Of a DNA stretch of 64,000 bases, positions 50,521 through 59,700 are shown piece after piece. The DNA is taken from the NCBI GenBank assembly GCA_041675505.1, contig JBAYTR010000003.1, positions 62,001-126,000 of the forward strand, in the 5' to 3' direction. This stretch comes from JAGPCK01 sp041675505. GTDB taxonomy: Bacteria > Bacteroidota > Bacteroidia > UKL13-3. Position 1 is the stretch's first letter. Each line of letters opens with the position of its first letter. Made by a program: the position numbers and the translations under genes. The notes below the pieces were generated by a model. It was not told the DNA's origin. It did no database searches and was given only the letters and a program-made list of their open reading frames with translations.

Positions 50521-50543
50521 GAGGATTTCTTAATACTGTATTC

Positions 50544-50573
50544 TGTCCGTGGTTGGCGTCCCCGCCAAACCAC
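50544..50573 (+). repeat. GC-rich palindromic repeat, copy 1
   Basis: TGTCCGTGGTTGGCGTCCCC plus GCCAAACCAC, an imperfect palindrome (TGGTTGGCG with CGCCAAaCCA around TCCC). Matches 50736-50765 exactly and 51579-51608 with compensating changes. Confidence 0.8.
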
Positions 50574-50673
50574 CAACGAGAAAACATGTTTATTCGGCAG
50601 CTGCTTATTATGAGGTATTGTTTAAATCTTTTCTACAATATTACACTGAGTGGTCGTAATTGAGGTGCTCGGA

Positions 50674-50695
50674 TGGTTGGCGAGGACGCCAACCA
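50674..50695. repeat. GC-rich palindromic repeat, variant copy
   Basis: TGGTTGGCG-AGGA-CGCCAACCA: a perfect 9-bp inverted repeat of the same family, with a different loop. Confidence 0.75.
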
Positions 50696-50735
50696 TTGAC
50701 AGGACTTTATTTCAACTTTATTGGCTCACATCTTT

Positions 50736-50792
50736 TGTCCGTGGTTGGCGTCCCCGCCAAACCACACGAATATACTGTCCTCGCCAAACCAC
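50736..50792 (+). repeat. GC-rich palindromic repeat, copy 2 plus half copy
   Basis: 50736-50765 repeats copy 1 base for base (30 of 30). A partial unit, TGTCCTCGCCAAACCAC, follows at 50776-50792. Confidence 0.8.
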
Positions 50793-50797
50793 TTCCT

Positions 50798-50805
50798 TAG
50801 ATTTG
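50798..50805 (+). promoter_or_regulatory. Possible -7 box of the 50878 lipoprotein gene
   Basis: TAGATTTG, just after the repeat cluster. No TTG -33 is present; weak. Confidence 0.3.
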
Positions 50806-50877
50806 TAAACCAACAATTGAAACATTAACTTAGCTGTGTTGGAGTTACGACATTCCCGAATAGAGTTGGAGAATAAA

Positions 50878-51561
50878 ATGCCTATGGAATATCCTTTAAA
50901 GAAAGCTATAAAAATCAATTGCTTACGAGATAAGATAATCAGTGCATCTTTAAGGATGTGTTTTCTGTTTCTTATTTTACTATTTATGGTTTCATGTAAT
51001 GATAATGCTCCAGTAGAAAGAAATAAATTTAAGTACAAGTCAATTTTTTATTCTGAATTTAATCCTTTGTTTTTAGAAAAAGATTCGTTTCCTATCTCGG
51101 CATTTTATTTCAAATTAGATTCAGCCAACACAGTGATTGCTCAAATGAGTTATGAAGGTGAAGTGAGAAAATATATGGAGAAAAAATTCCCTGATTCTCT
51201 GGTTTCAGCTTTAAATTTACTTGTTGAAGCAGCTTTAAACGAAAGCAATTTAAACTTGAGAAGTAATTCTAATGACTCAGTTGACAAATCAATGTATTGC
51301 GGACGTCCAAGAGTATTAAAGGTGGTGAATCAGAATAGTGAAAAATCTTTTGGGTATTTTTCACACAAACCCAGATGTGCTGCGTTTGATTCATTATCAG
51401 CTTGGATATACGATCATACATTTGAGAGTGCAAAACAAATTAAATCTGTATCATTTCATTCAGATTGGAAAGAAATATGGGATAGTGCTATAGTTATAAA
51501 AAAGTATGTTATCCCTGAACTTAAGAGCGTGAAGTTTACTCCTCCTGTAATTAATGATTAA
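50878..51561 (+). CDS. Hypothetical lipoprotein between palindromic repeats
   Basis: About 227 residues from ATG 50878; ATG 50956 would give a shorter signal peptide (MCFLFLILLFMVSC). Either way the N-terminus ends in FMVSC, a clear lipobox, so the product is probably an outer-membrane or periplasmic lipoprotein. The mature part is mixed alpha-beta with KFPDSLVSALNLLVEAAL and MYCGRPRVLKVV. No family is recognised. AT-rich compared with its neighbours and bracketed by GC-rich palindromic repeats on both sides (50544-50792 and 51579-51608), so it may have arrived as a cassette. Confidence 0.7.
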   Translation: MPMEYPLKKAIKINCLRDKIISASLRMCFLFLILLFMVSCNDNAPVERNKFKYKSIFYSEFNPLFLEKDSFPISAFYFKLDSANTVIAQMSYEGEVRKYMEKKFPDSLVSALNLLVEAALNESNLNLRSNSNDSVDKSMYCGRPRVLKVVNQNSEKSFGYFSHKPRCAAFDSLSAWIYDHTFESAKQIKSVSFHSDWKEIWDSAIVIKKYVIPELKSVKFTPPVIND

Positions 51562-51578
51562 GAAATAACTATTACTAC

Positions 51579-51608
51579 TGTCCGCGGTTGGCGTCCCCGC
51601 CAAACCGC
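51579..51608 (+). repeat. GC-rich palindromic repeat, copy 3
   Basis: TGTCCGCGGTTGGCGTCCCC plus GCCAAACCGC: both arms differ from copies 1 and 2 by matching changes (GTGG to GCGG, CCAC to CCGC), so pairing is kept, a sign of selected structure. Confidence 0.8.
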
Positions 51609-51619
51609 AGCAGGTGCGC

Positions 51620-51940
51620 TTAACACCCGCAGTCGCTTTTTTTAGTTTCTTTCCCTTTTTTATCAATGATGCGAATGAGGCGACCTCGTTCATTGTAATG
51701 AAAGGTCCACTTTAAATGGCCCTTGCGGTATTTTTCCTGCTTGATTAATTGTCCTTTCTCGTTGTAGTATTTCCAGGTACCGCTGGCCAGTTTGTTTTTG
51801 AAACGGTTTTCGAGTTTCAGTTGTCCGTTGGAGAAGTAGTAACGGTGTTTGCCGTTAGCTAAAGAATCATTGCTTTGTGCGAAGGAACAAAGACCTGTTC
51901 CAAGCAGCAACCACAGAAGAAAAATTCGCCCATACATCAT
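51620..51940 (-). CDS. Exported YwqK/MORN-like repeat protein
   Basis: 106 residues with a signal peptide (MMYGRIFLLWLLLGTGLCSFA). The mature part is three short strand-turn repeats of MORN/YwqK type: HRYYFSNGQLKLENRF, GTWKYYNEKGQLIKQEKY, WTFHYNERGRLIRIID. These repeats usually occur in YwqK-family proteins called antitoxins, but here the protein is small and exported, with a Lys-rich and Cys-containing tail (SDCGC). Its ATG overlaps the stop of the upstream biotinyl-carrier gene, so the two are translated together. No partner toxin is visible. Confidence 0.8.
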   Translation of the reverse strand: MMYGRIFLLWLLLGTGLCSFAQSNDSLANGKHRYYFSNGQLKLENRFKNKLASGTWKYYNEKGQLIKQEKYRKGHLKWTFHYNERGRLIRIIDKKGKETKKSDCGC

Positions 51941-52434
51941 TCAAGAGAAATGAGTACCTGATTTTTTTCTACTTTATCCTGAGCGGCCACAGCCACCTTT
52001 TTGATAACACCTGAGCCGGGTGATTTGAGTATATTCTCCATTTTCATGGCTTCAAGCACCAGCAAAGGTTCACCTTTTTCAATGGTTTGTCCGGCTTTTA
52101 CCAGCACACTTAAAACCATGCCGGGCATAGGGGCTTTAATGTCATTCATCTTGGCTGCACTCAGATTATCCATACCCAGTTGAGTCAGCAATTGATCAAA
52201 ATGATCTTTTACACTTACCTCTATTTTTTTACCGTTTATTTTTAAAGTGTGCAGTTTAGTTGTTTCATCACTGCCCAGCAACTCTACGTGGTACGAGCCA
52301 TGGTTAAACAACACATGCCTTGTACCATCAGGAAGTAAAGCCACATCTATATTGGCGGCCTCATTGTTGATGAACCACTGATCTTCTTTTTTTTCGATGG
52401 AATATTCTTTTCCGTTGACGAGCGCCTTGTACAT
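51937..52434 (-). CDS. Biotin carboxyl carrier protein (biotinyl-binding subunit)
   Basis: 165 residues. The last 75 form a biotinyl/lipoyl domain: MPGMVLSVLVKAGQTIEKG and the biotin-attachment motif EAMKMENIL, with Lys131 as the predicted biotinylated residue. The N-terminal half is a small beta domain of the kind found in carrier subunits of propionyl-CoA or acyl-CoA carboxylases and oxaloacetate decarboxylase. It is a stand-alone subunit: the carboxylase and carboxyltransferase subunits are not in the window. It is upstream of and overlaps the YwqK-like gene. Which carboxylase it serves is unknown. Confidence 0.9.
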   Translation of the reverse strand: MYKALVNGKEYSIEKKEDQWFINNEAANIDVALLPDGTRHVLFNHGSYHVELLGSDETTKLHTLKINGKKIEVSVKDHFDQLLTQLGMDNLSAAKMNDIKAPMPGMVLSVLVKAGQTIEKGEPLLVLEAMKMENILKSPGSGVIKKVAVAAQDKVEKNQVLISLE

Positions 52435-52496
52435 AACTTGTAATCTTAAACGATTTGTTCCTTCTTTGTGTGCGGTTTCAAATTAACAACCAAAAC

Positions 52497-55076
52497 ATGA
52501 GATACGGAACACTTTTCATTATTTATACGTTTTTACTGCTTTCTGCCTGTCATACATCAAAGCAAACAAAACCTGTAGCAACTCCCGTAACAGTAGAGGA
52601 AGCGGCTGAAGAGGTTTCCTCCGAGGGAAAAGAATATCAACCATCAGCCAAAAGGGTACATGATTTATTGCACACCAAACTGGAGTTGAGTTTAGATTAT
52701 GAAAAGAAGGAGGTAAACGGTATTGCTACCCTAAGTTTCAGGCCATATTTCTACCCCAGTAACGAGCTTGAACTGGATGCTAAAAATTTTGAATTCAAAG
52801 AAATAAAACTGCTGCGTGCTGACGGCAAAAGAGATTCTTTAGCATACAGTTACAACAACAAAAAAATTACCATTCAGTTAGATAGAAAATACCGCAACAA
52901 CGAAACGTATACCTTGCGTATAGTGTACACGGCATTTCCTGAACGAAACGGTGCCAAAGGCTCAGCTGCTATTACTGATTCGAAAGGACTGTACTTTATT
53001 AATGCTGACAGGAAGGAAAAAGACAAACCCCGTCAAATATGGACACAGGGAGAAACGGAGTATGCCTCTTGCTGGTTTCCCACCATTGACTCACCGAACG
53101 AAAAAATGACGCAGGAAATTTACCTTACCGTAAATGAAAAAGACGTTACGCTTTCCAATGGTGAACTGATGTATTCCAATTTTAATAAAGACGGTACCCG
53201 TACCGATTGCTGGAAGCAGGATTTACCCCACTCACCTTACCTTACTATGATTGCGGTGGGGCCGTTTACTGTAACCAAAGAAGTGTGGCGCGATAGTGTG
53301 GAGGTAAGTTATTACCTGGAACAACAATACCAGCCGTATGCCCGACTTATTTTTGGCAACACGCGGGAGATGCTGGAGTTTTATTCAAAGAAGTTAGGGG
53401 TAAATTATCCCTGGAAAAAATTTGCACAAGTGGTGGTGCGCGATTTTGTGAGCGGAGCCATGGAGAATACAGGCGCTGTGGTTCACGGAGAATTTTTACA
53501 ACACGATGCCCGCGAACATATTGATGACCCCCACGAGGATGTAATTGCCCATGAGTTGTTTCATCATTGGTTTGGCGATTTGGTTACTGCTGAATCATGG
53601 GCCAATTTACCATTGAACGAATCATTTGCGACTTACGGGGAATACTTGTGGATTGAACACAAATATGGGAAAGACGAGGCCGACTTTCATCAGTTGCTCG
53701 ATTACCAGCAATACATGGGTGAGAGCATGAGAGAAAAAAAACGGATGATTCGTTTTTACCACAAAGACCCCAACGACATGTTCGACAACCACAGCTATCA
53801 AAAGGGTGGTTTGATATTGAACATGCTGCGTAACTATGTGGGCGATGAAGCTTTCTTTAAAGCCTTGCAGCTTTATCTTACCCGTCATAAATTTTCAACG
53901 GCTGAAATGCACCAGTTGCGTTTATGCTTTGAAGAAGTAACGGGCGAAGATTTGAACTGGTTTTTTAATCAGTGGTTCTACGGTAAAGGACATCCTGATT
54001 TGGAAACGTTTTATACCTGGCTGCCTGAAACCAGAGAAGTAAAATTGACGGTGCTGCAAAAACCAGGAACCGAAGAGACGAATTTTTTTCGTATGCCGGT
54101 GGATGTAGATTTTTGTGTGAGAGGTAAAGTAACCCGCGGGCGTGTATGGTTGGAAGGAGAAAGAGCCGTGTACCGCTTTAAGCTGGATACTGTTCCTGAT
54201 TATGTGCTGGCAGATCCGGAGCGGGTTTTGTTGTGTACGCGCAATGATGTACGCACACAGCAGGAATGGTGGAATGTTTACCGCTTGCACACCTCCGCAC
54301 TTATTCGTTTGCAGGCTTTTCAGCAACTGCATCCTGAGTGGACCAATGATTCTTTGCAACGCATATCTCTGGCAGCAGCAATCAAAGATCCCAGCTGGCA
54401 CCTGCGCCTTGAGGCACTCGATGTGCTGGGGCAAACCAAAGCAGCTACCATTCAAAAATACCGCAGTCAACTTACAGACATGGCTGTCGGAGATGCTTAT
54501 GCAGGTGTGCGTGCCACAGCATTTTACACACTTAAGAAAATTATTCATCCTGATATGAAAACGTTGTTGCTGGCAGGTACCAATGATTCAGCCTACTCCG
54601 CTGCAAGTGCTGCATTGTATGTGCTGGCCGAGTTATCACCTGATACGGCAACACTGATTGCTCGTTTGAATAAGCCAGTTCGGAGTCCGTACATGCGTCC
54701 GGTAGTGGCAGAGATTTTATCAAAACACAGTAAGGAAAACGAACAACTATTTTTTGAAGAAGTATATGCCAAGAATGATATCAACTCATTTTTCTATTAC
54801 AGCTTTTATTTGTTACGTCAACAGGGAGATGCGTTGGAACAAGGTGTTCGTTTCTTAGAAAAGGCAGCACAAGGTGATAGCAAAGGACTAATGCCGATGG
54901 TATTGTCAGGGAACATATACCAGTTGCAGGAGCGTATGGAAAAAGAAATTCAGCAACACAAAGCTGATTTGCAAAAACTAAAAGAAGGAGACGCGCAGTA
55001 CCTGATTGTGAAAGAAAAACTTCGCGTAGCCGAGGAATACAGCAACAGGTTATTGAAGATTAAGGTGGGGTACTAG
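52497..55076 (+). CDS. M1-family zinc aminopeptidase, lipoprotein, with HEAT-like tail
   Basis: 859 residues from ATG 52497, chosen for its lipoprotein signal (FIIYTFLLLSAC). N-terminal beta saddle, then the M1 catalytic domain: GAMEN exopeptidase motif (SGAMENTGAVVHG), zinc site HELFH at 352-356 and the third ligand Glu375 in LPLNESFA, exactly HExxH-x18-E. The C-terminal 300 residues contain HEAT-like helical repeats (LAAAIKDPSWHLRLEALDVLG). It probably trims peptides in the periplasm or at the cell surface. Transcribed divergently from the biotinyl-carrier gene; a weak hairpin follows the stop. Full length and all catalytic residues present. Confidence 0.95.
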   Translation: MRYGTLFIIYTFLLLSACHTSKQTKPVATPVTVEEAAEEVSSEGKEYQPSAKRVHDLLHTKLELSLDYEKKEVNGIATLSFRPYFYPSNELELDAKNFEFKEIKLLRADGKRDSLAYSYNNKKITIQLDRKYRNNETYTLRIVYTAFPERNGAKGSAAITDSKGLYFINADRKEKDKPRQIWTQGETEYASCWFPTIDSPNEKMTQEIYLTVNEKDVTLSNGELMYSNFNKDGTRTDCWKQDLPHSPYLTMIAVGPFTVTKEVWRDSVEVSYYLEQQYQPYARLIFGNTREMLEFYSKKLGVNYPWKKFAQVVVRDFVSGAMENTGAVVHGEFLQHDAREHIDDPHEDVIAHELFHHWFGDLVTAESWANLPLNESFATYGEYLWIEHKYGKDEADFHQLLDYQQYMGESMREKKRMIRFYHKDPNDMFDNHSYQKGGLILNMLRNYVGDEAFFKALQLYLTRHKFSTAEMHQLRLCFEEVTGEDLNWFFNQWFYGKGHPDLETFYTWLPETREVKLTVLQKPGTEETNFFRMPVDVDFCVRGKVTRGRVWLEGERAVYRFKLDTVPDYVLADPERVLLCTRNDVRTQQEWWNVYRLHTSALIRLQAFQQLHPEWTNDSLQRISLAAAIKDPSWHLRLEALDVLGQTKAATIQKYRSQLTDMAVGDAYAGVRATAFYTLKKIIHPDMKTLLLAGTNDSAYSAASAALYVLAELSPDTATLIARLNKPVRSPYMRPVVAEILSKHSKENEQLFFEEVYAKNDINSFFYYSFYLLRQQGDALEQGVRFLEKAAQGDSKGLMPMVLSGNIYQLQERMEKEIQQHKADLQKLKEGDAQYLIVKEKLRVAEEYSNRLLKIKVGY

Positions 55077-55080
55077 TTAA

Positions 55081-55710
55081 TTAAGAAGTTCCATGAACTT
55101 CTTTTAACGTAGCATCATGCAGAATATAGTGTCTGTGGGCTAGGCTACTGATATGTTTCTGCTGATGGTTTGTAATCAGAATGCCTTTGTGATGAGCTGC
55201 GTTATTTATATCATTTTTGAGTTGCTCAACCAGTACAGGTGACAACTTATTGAATGGCTCATCTAATAACGTAAACAAGGAGGGCTTATTTAATATCAGC
55301 TTCGTTTCCAAATACCTTAATTCTCCACCAGACAAATCAACTATTTTTGTGTTTGTCAGAGGTTGTAAAAAAGGGTCTTGTAAAAAGGCAGGCGTTAATT
55401 GTTTCCCAATAAACGTAGACACAGCTTTATGTAAACGAAATTGTGAAGGGATAAAAGGATGTTGAGGCAGGTAAGTTATTGTGTGAGGTAAAGTATAAGG
55501 TTTATTGCAAGGCATGCCGTTAATGCGGATGAATTTTTGATCAGCAGGCATGGTTCCGAAGATAATTTTGAGTAAGGTAGATTTACCAGTCCCGTTATTA
55601 CCGGCAATGGAAATAATTTCTCCCGAGTTAATCTTAAGATAAATATCAGCAAGGACTTTTTTACCCTCGATTGTTTTTTGTACACTGTCTATCTCAATAC
55701 AGTTAATCAT
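55081..55710 (-). CDS. Stand-alone ABC transporter ATPase subunit
   Basis: 209 residues from ATG 55710, chosen because it gives a normal ABC start (MINCIEIDSVQKTIEGKKVL). Walker A GNNGTGKSTLL, Q-loop ITYLPQHPFIP, signature VDLSGGELRYLE, Walker B SLFTLLDEPF and the switch His near HHKGILITNHQ are all present, so it should hydrolyse ATP. No permease domain is fused. Its ATG overlaps the stop of the upstream 103-residue membrane-like ORF (ATGA), which is the most likely membrane partner. Substrate unknown. Last gene of a minus-strand run that begins at 63755. Confidence 0.9.
   Translation of the reverse strand: MINCIEIDSVQKTIEGKKVLADIYLKINSGEIISIAGNNGTGKSTLLKIIFGTMPADQKFIRINGMPCNKPYTLPHTITYLPQHPFIPSQFRLHKAVSTFIGKQLTPAFLQDPFLQPLTNTKIVDLSGGELRYLETKLILNKPSLFTLLDEPFNKLSPVLVEQLKNDINNAAHHKGILITNHQQKHISSLAHRHYILHDATLKEVHGTS
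55083..55106 (+). terminator. Hairpin terminator of the M1 peptidase gene
   Basis: A perfect 9-bp stem, AAGAAGTTC (55083-55091) with GAACTTCTT (55095-55103), then TT. It lies inside the last codons of the convergent ABC gene. The stem is AT-rich, so strength is uncertain. Confidence 0.45.
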
Positions 55711-56018
55711 AAACGGACGAGGGAGTGAATGATTACAACTATAGATAAATTGACGGCTATCGTAAATAACCACAGTTGGAGTTTTGTTGCACTCAGGTTT
55801 TGATAGAACACATAAGTGTTTTGATGCATCAATTCTTTATACAACAAGCTGAGCAAAGAGCCACCAGTTCCCCAACAAAGTAGAAATAGATCAATTAAGG
55901 AATGAAAAGCAAGTATTGCCATACATGCGGACAGACAAAAATTGACCTGACAAGTCGTTTTATAGAATTGGTAAAGAACCTGTAGTTTTGAAGCTGAAGG
56001 CATGCTCACTCTTAGCAT
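55707..56018 (-). CDS. Small two-helix membrane protein coupled to the ABC ATPase
   Basis: 103 residues, TGA overlapping the ABC ATG. Two hydrophobic segments, FCLSACMAILAFHSLIDLFL and LWLFTIAVNLSIVVIIHSLV, suggest two membrane helices. Codon use is not distinctive. The tight packing between the SRPBCC gene, the 46-codon ORF and the ABC gene argues that it is coding. It directly follows, in the same frame, the stop of the 46-codon ORF (TAA then ATG). It could be a minimal permease partner of the ABC ATPase, or a decayed larger membrane protein. Confidence 0.45.
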   Translation of the reverse strand: MLRVSMPSASKLQVLYQFYKTTCQVNFCLSACMAILAFHSLIDLFLLCWGTGGSLLSLLYKELMHQNTYVFYQNLSATKLQLWLFTIAVNLSIVVIIHSLVRL

Positions 56019-56159
56019 TTATAATGCCACTACTTTCATCAGGTAGGTAAGTCTTCTTTTTTGCTGAAGCCTGTTGCAGCGGAGTGCTGAAAGGATAGCC
56101 TCGCTTATCTCGGTAACACACCTTTCGCGTTCAGACTTCGGCAAATCATAAAAGGCCAT
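56019..56159 (-). CDS. 46-residue ORF between SRPBCC and membrane ORF
   Basis: MAFYDLPKSERERCV, then a basic helical stretch, ending KVVAL before TAA. It starts 9 nt after the SRPBCC stop and ends immediately before the next ATG, in the same frame, so no base is wasted. The N-terminal DLPKSERE block looks like the first helix of a helical (HEAT-like) domain. It may be a genuine small protein, or the front of a longer gene split from the downstream 103-residue ORF by a nonsense change. Not recognised; low confidence. Confidence 0.35.
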   Translation of the reverse strand: MAFYDLPKSERERCVTEISEAILSALRCNRLQQKRRLTYLMKVVAL

Positions 56160-56168
56160 TGACGCGTT

Positions 56169-56702
56169 TTATTTTTCCAGATTGGTTTTGATATTGTTCA
56201 AGCCCTCCTGCATTTTACTGCCAATCATTTCATCCATACTCATAAAGAGACACATGAAGTTGAAAGGGTAAGGCATGCTGCTACTAAAATCGTTAATAAC
56301 CTTAGTATGGTTTTCATCAATAGCTTCAAACTTTACTATGTTAATGGCTTCACCATCCATGGGTGTAATGAAATGAATTTTGTAATCAATTTCTTTGTTG
56401 GGAGTAATGGCTGTGATGGTTTGTTCCCCTTGTCCGTTAGGTTCGCTGTTCCAGGCCCATACCGAACCAACTTCCCCGTCAGTTCCTTTAAATTCATTTT
56501 TAGTAGCCGGGTCAAGTTTTGACCAGGCGTTAAAATCAGGCTGGTGCTTGTTCATTCGAATGTAGTCGAACACTTCCTGAACGGGTCGGTTGATAGTTAC
56601 TTCCTTGGTTAAGGAGTAAGATTTTTTCACAAAGAGTGCAGTAATCAGTACCACTGCAATCAGTGCAGCAATACCCAAAAGTAGTCGTTTCAAAATTTTC
56701 AT
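56169..56702 (-). CDS. SRPBCC-fold protein with N-terminal membrane anchor
   Basis: 177 residues. A single N-terminal hydrophobic helix (LLLGIAALIAVVLITALFV) is followed by the START/Bet v 1-like (SRPBCC) domain: KEVTINRPVQEVFDYIRMNKHQPDF and later ENHTKVINDFSS with the long C-terminal helix MDEMIGSKMQEGLNNIKTNLE. These domains bind hydrophobic ligands in a deep cavity; the ligand is unknown. The anchor suggests that it faces the periplasm. It lies 30 nt after the PKD cargo gene and before the small ORFs and ABC ATPase. Confidence 0.9.
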   Translation of the reverse strand: MKILKRLLLGIAALIAVVLITALFVKKSYSLTKEVTINRPVQEVFDYIRMNKHQPDFNAWSKLDPATKNEFKGTDGEVGSVWAWNSEPNGQGEQTITAITPNKEIDYKIHFITPMDGEAINIVKFEAIDENHTKVINDFSSSMPYPFNFMCLFMSMDEMIGSKMQEGLNNIKTNLEK

Positions 56703-56732
56703 AAAAGTTTAATTAAGAGAACGAAAATAAGA

Positions 56733-59700
56733 TTACCGCACTAAAGTTACGGTACCATTCAGAATTATTTTTTTATTTCCTACCAGCTCACCACGTATTA
56801 TCCATACGTATACATCCTGTTCACAAGGCTTGTCTTTGAAGCGACCGTTCCAGCCTGCATTTCGGTCAGTGGTTTCAAACACCAACTCTCCCCAGCGGTT
56901 ATATATTTGAAATTTATAATCGTCAGACTGAAGGCCCATGTACTCCGGCTTAAATACATCGTTCAGTCCGTTATTGTCAGGGGTAAACGCGGTAGGCACA
57001 TACACTTCTCCTTCAGCAGACACACTGATGATTTTTGTTTGAGTGGCCGTATCGGCACAACCTATTTTGCTTTTCACAATCAGGGTTACGTCAAAGTAGC
57101 CGGTATCAATTAAAGTAGCTCGGGCCAGTTCATTCGTGTCGGTCCAAACTATTTGTCCTTTTTTATTTTTAATGAACCATTGAAACTGTGTGGCGTTGAA
57201 GGAAAGACTTACCAAATCAACAGTGGCATCAGGTAAAAATACTTCTTTGGGGTTTACACTAAAGTTGGCAATAGGTGGTTCATCTACAATAATATAATCT
57301 ACCTTGGTGGTATCATCAATTCCTCCCGGGCCGGTAGCAATAAGCATTACGGTATAAACTCCGGGGAAAAAGTAAGTGTGCTGCGGATTGGCTGCAGTAG
57401 ATTTACCCCCGTCACCAAAGAACCACTGAAAGCTGTAAGCATTAGTGCTTTTATTGGTGAAAGTTACTGTATGAGGAGCACAACCGCGTGGAGGGGCAGC
57501 ATCAAAATCAGCTACGGGCGATAGAGGATTTATGCGAACACTGGAACTGGTGCTGTCTTTGCATTGTCCGTTGTCAATTTTTAAGGTGACTACATAAGTG
57601 CCGCTGTCGGTATACGTGTGTACCGGATTTTGTAGAGTGGATTGAATATTATCTCCGAAGTTCCATGCATAACTTAGCGGGGTTGGGCTTACACTTAAGT
57701 CGGTAAATGTTACCGTAGCATTCGGTAAAGTTTGAACAGCAGGGTTGGCTAAAAATTTAGCCTCGGGCGATGGTCGTACATCAATGTAGTTCGGTATAAA
57801 AAGAGTGTCGGCACAATTGTACTGATCAATTGCAATAAGCTTTACACTGTAGGTTGCGGCTAATAAATACAGGTGTTGCGGGTCTTTCTGTATAGATGCA
57901 CCACCATCTCCAAACTCCCAAAAATAGTACAAACCATTACGAGAGGTATTGTTAAAAGTTACATTGTGTGGTTTGCATCCTATGCGGGGAGTTCCGGTAA
58001 AGCTTGCTATAACTATAGGGTTTACAGTTACTTGTTTTTCGATGGAGTCTTTGCACCCAAATGTGGAAGTGCTGATGAGTTTCACAGGGTAATTTACATC
58101 CTGTGATGGATGAGTGGCAAAATAATGAGTGGGGTCAGTTTGAGCAGAAGTATTGCCGTCTCCGAATTTCCATTCATAACTTATTGCTCCGAATGACGCA
58201 TTGCTGAAACGTATTTGTGCGGTGTCGCAGGAAGGGATTTTCTGGAAAGTAAAATTAGCTGATGGATTGGGATACACGGTAACAATACGTATTATGGTAT
58301 CCTCGCAATTATTGTCAGAAAATACTTTTTGAGTTACGCGGTACGTAACAGGATTTAATGTAGGGTTGATAAATGTGTGCGATGGGTTATCAGCAGTAGA
58401 AGTATCTCCGTCACCAAAATCCCAATGGTAGCGCACGGCACGTTTGGCTGATGAAGTAAAGTCAACTGTAAGCGGATGGCAGCCGGAGAATTTATTTGCA
58501 GCATAATTTGCCTCAGGAATAGGCGCAATCATGATTTGTTTTTCAATGGAGTCAACACACCCGTATGGTGAATAAGCAATAAGTTTGGCCGTGTAAAACG
58601 TGTCTTGTGTGGCACTGGCTATATAGGATGCAAAAGGATTTACTACAGTAGTGTAGGTGCCGTTACCCAAATACCAGATGTATGAAATAGCACCCAGCGA
58701 GGTGTTGAATACACGACTTAATGTGTTACCGCAGGAAGTGTCAGGGTCAAACATAAAATCAGGTACGGGGTTATACCGCACGGTAATCGGTTTGGTTACC
58801 GTATCACCCACACATCCAAAAGGAGATACCCCGATAAGTGAAACATGATACACGGTATCGTAGAGCGGTCGTGTGCTGAAAGTATTGCTGCTGTTAACGT
58901 CAAAACTGGCATTACCATCGTCAAAGTTCCAGAAGTAGGAGGAGCCGTTGATGGTTTGATTGGTAAAATTAACAGTAAGCGGGAAACATCCGGTTGTAAA
59001 ATCAGGTGTAAATTTAACCTGAGGTTTGGGGTGTACAGTAATTGTTTTTAAAGCAGAATCAACACATCCGTGTTCGCTGAATGCTTTTAGTTTTATGGTA
59101 TATGTGGTATCCTGAAAAGAAGAAGCACTAAACACAATGCTGTCATTTTGATTGGTGGAGGTAACTCCGTTACCAAAGTTCCATTGGAAAGTCATCATGC
59201 TGATATTACCTGTATCCAATGGCGTGGAACTGTTGCTGAAATTAACAGCAAACGGAGGACAACCATTGTCAACATCAGTGGTAAATTGTGCAACTGGCTT
59301 GGGATATATCCGCACATTATTTGTTGCTGTATCTGCACATCCGTGTTCACTGTAGGCAATCAAACGAACGGAATAGAGAGTGTCTTGTGTTTCGCTGGCT
59401 ATGTAGTTTGTATTGATGTGGGTGTTGGTTGAGGTGGCTCCGTTGCCCAATGACCAGTTAAATGTCATGATGTTGATTGACCCGGTATCGTAAGGTATAG
59501 AGGTATTGGTAAAAGTAACCTGTAACGGACCACAACTGTCACTTCTGCTTTGTGTAAAAGACGCTCTAGGTTTCGGATATACTTTGATGTTTTTGGTCGT
59601 GGTATCGTAGCACCCGTATCTGCTCATGCCAATCAACTTCACCTGGTAAACAGAGTCCTGTGTTAAAGAGGCAATAAAAGTTTGTGAGGCATCTTTGGTG

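Noticed and set aside
53922..54548. 208-residue minus-strand frame within the M1 peptidase gene
   Set aside because: The opposite strand codes for a peptidase with all catalytic residues and an intact frame, so this is a shadow frame.
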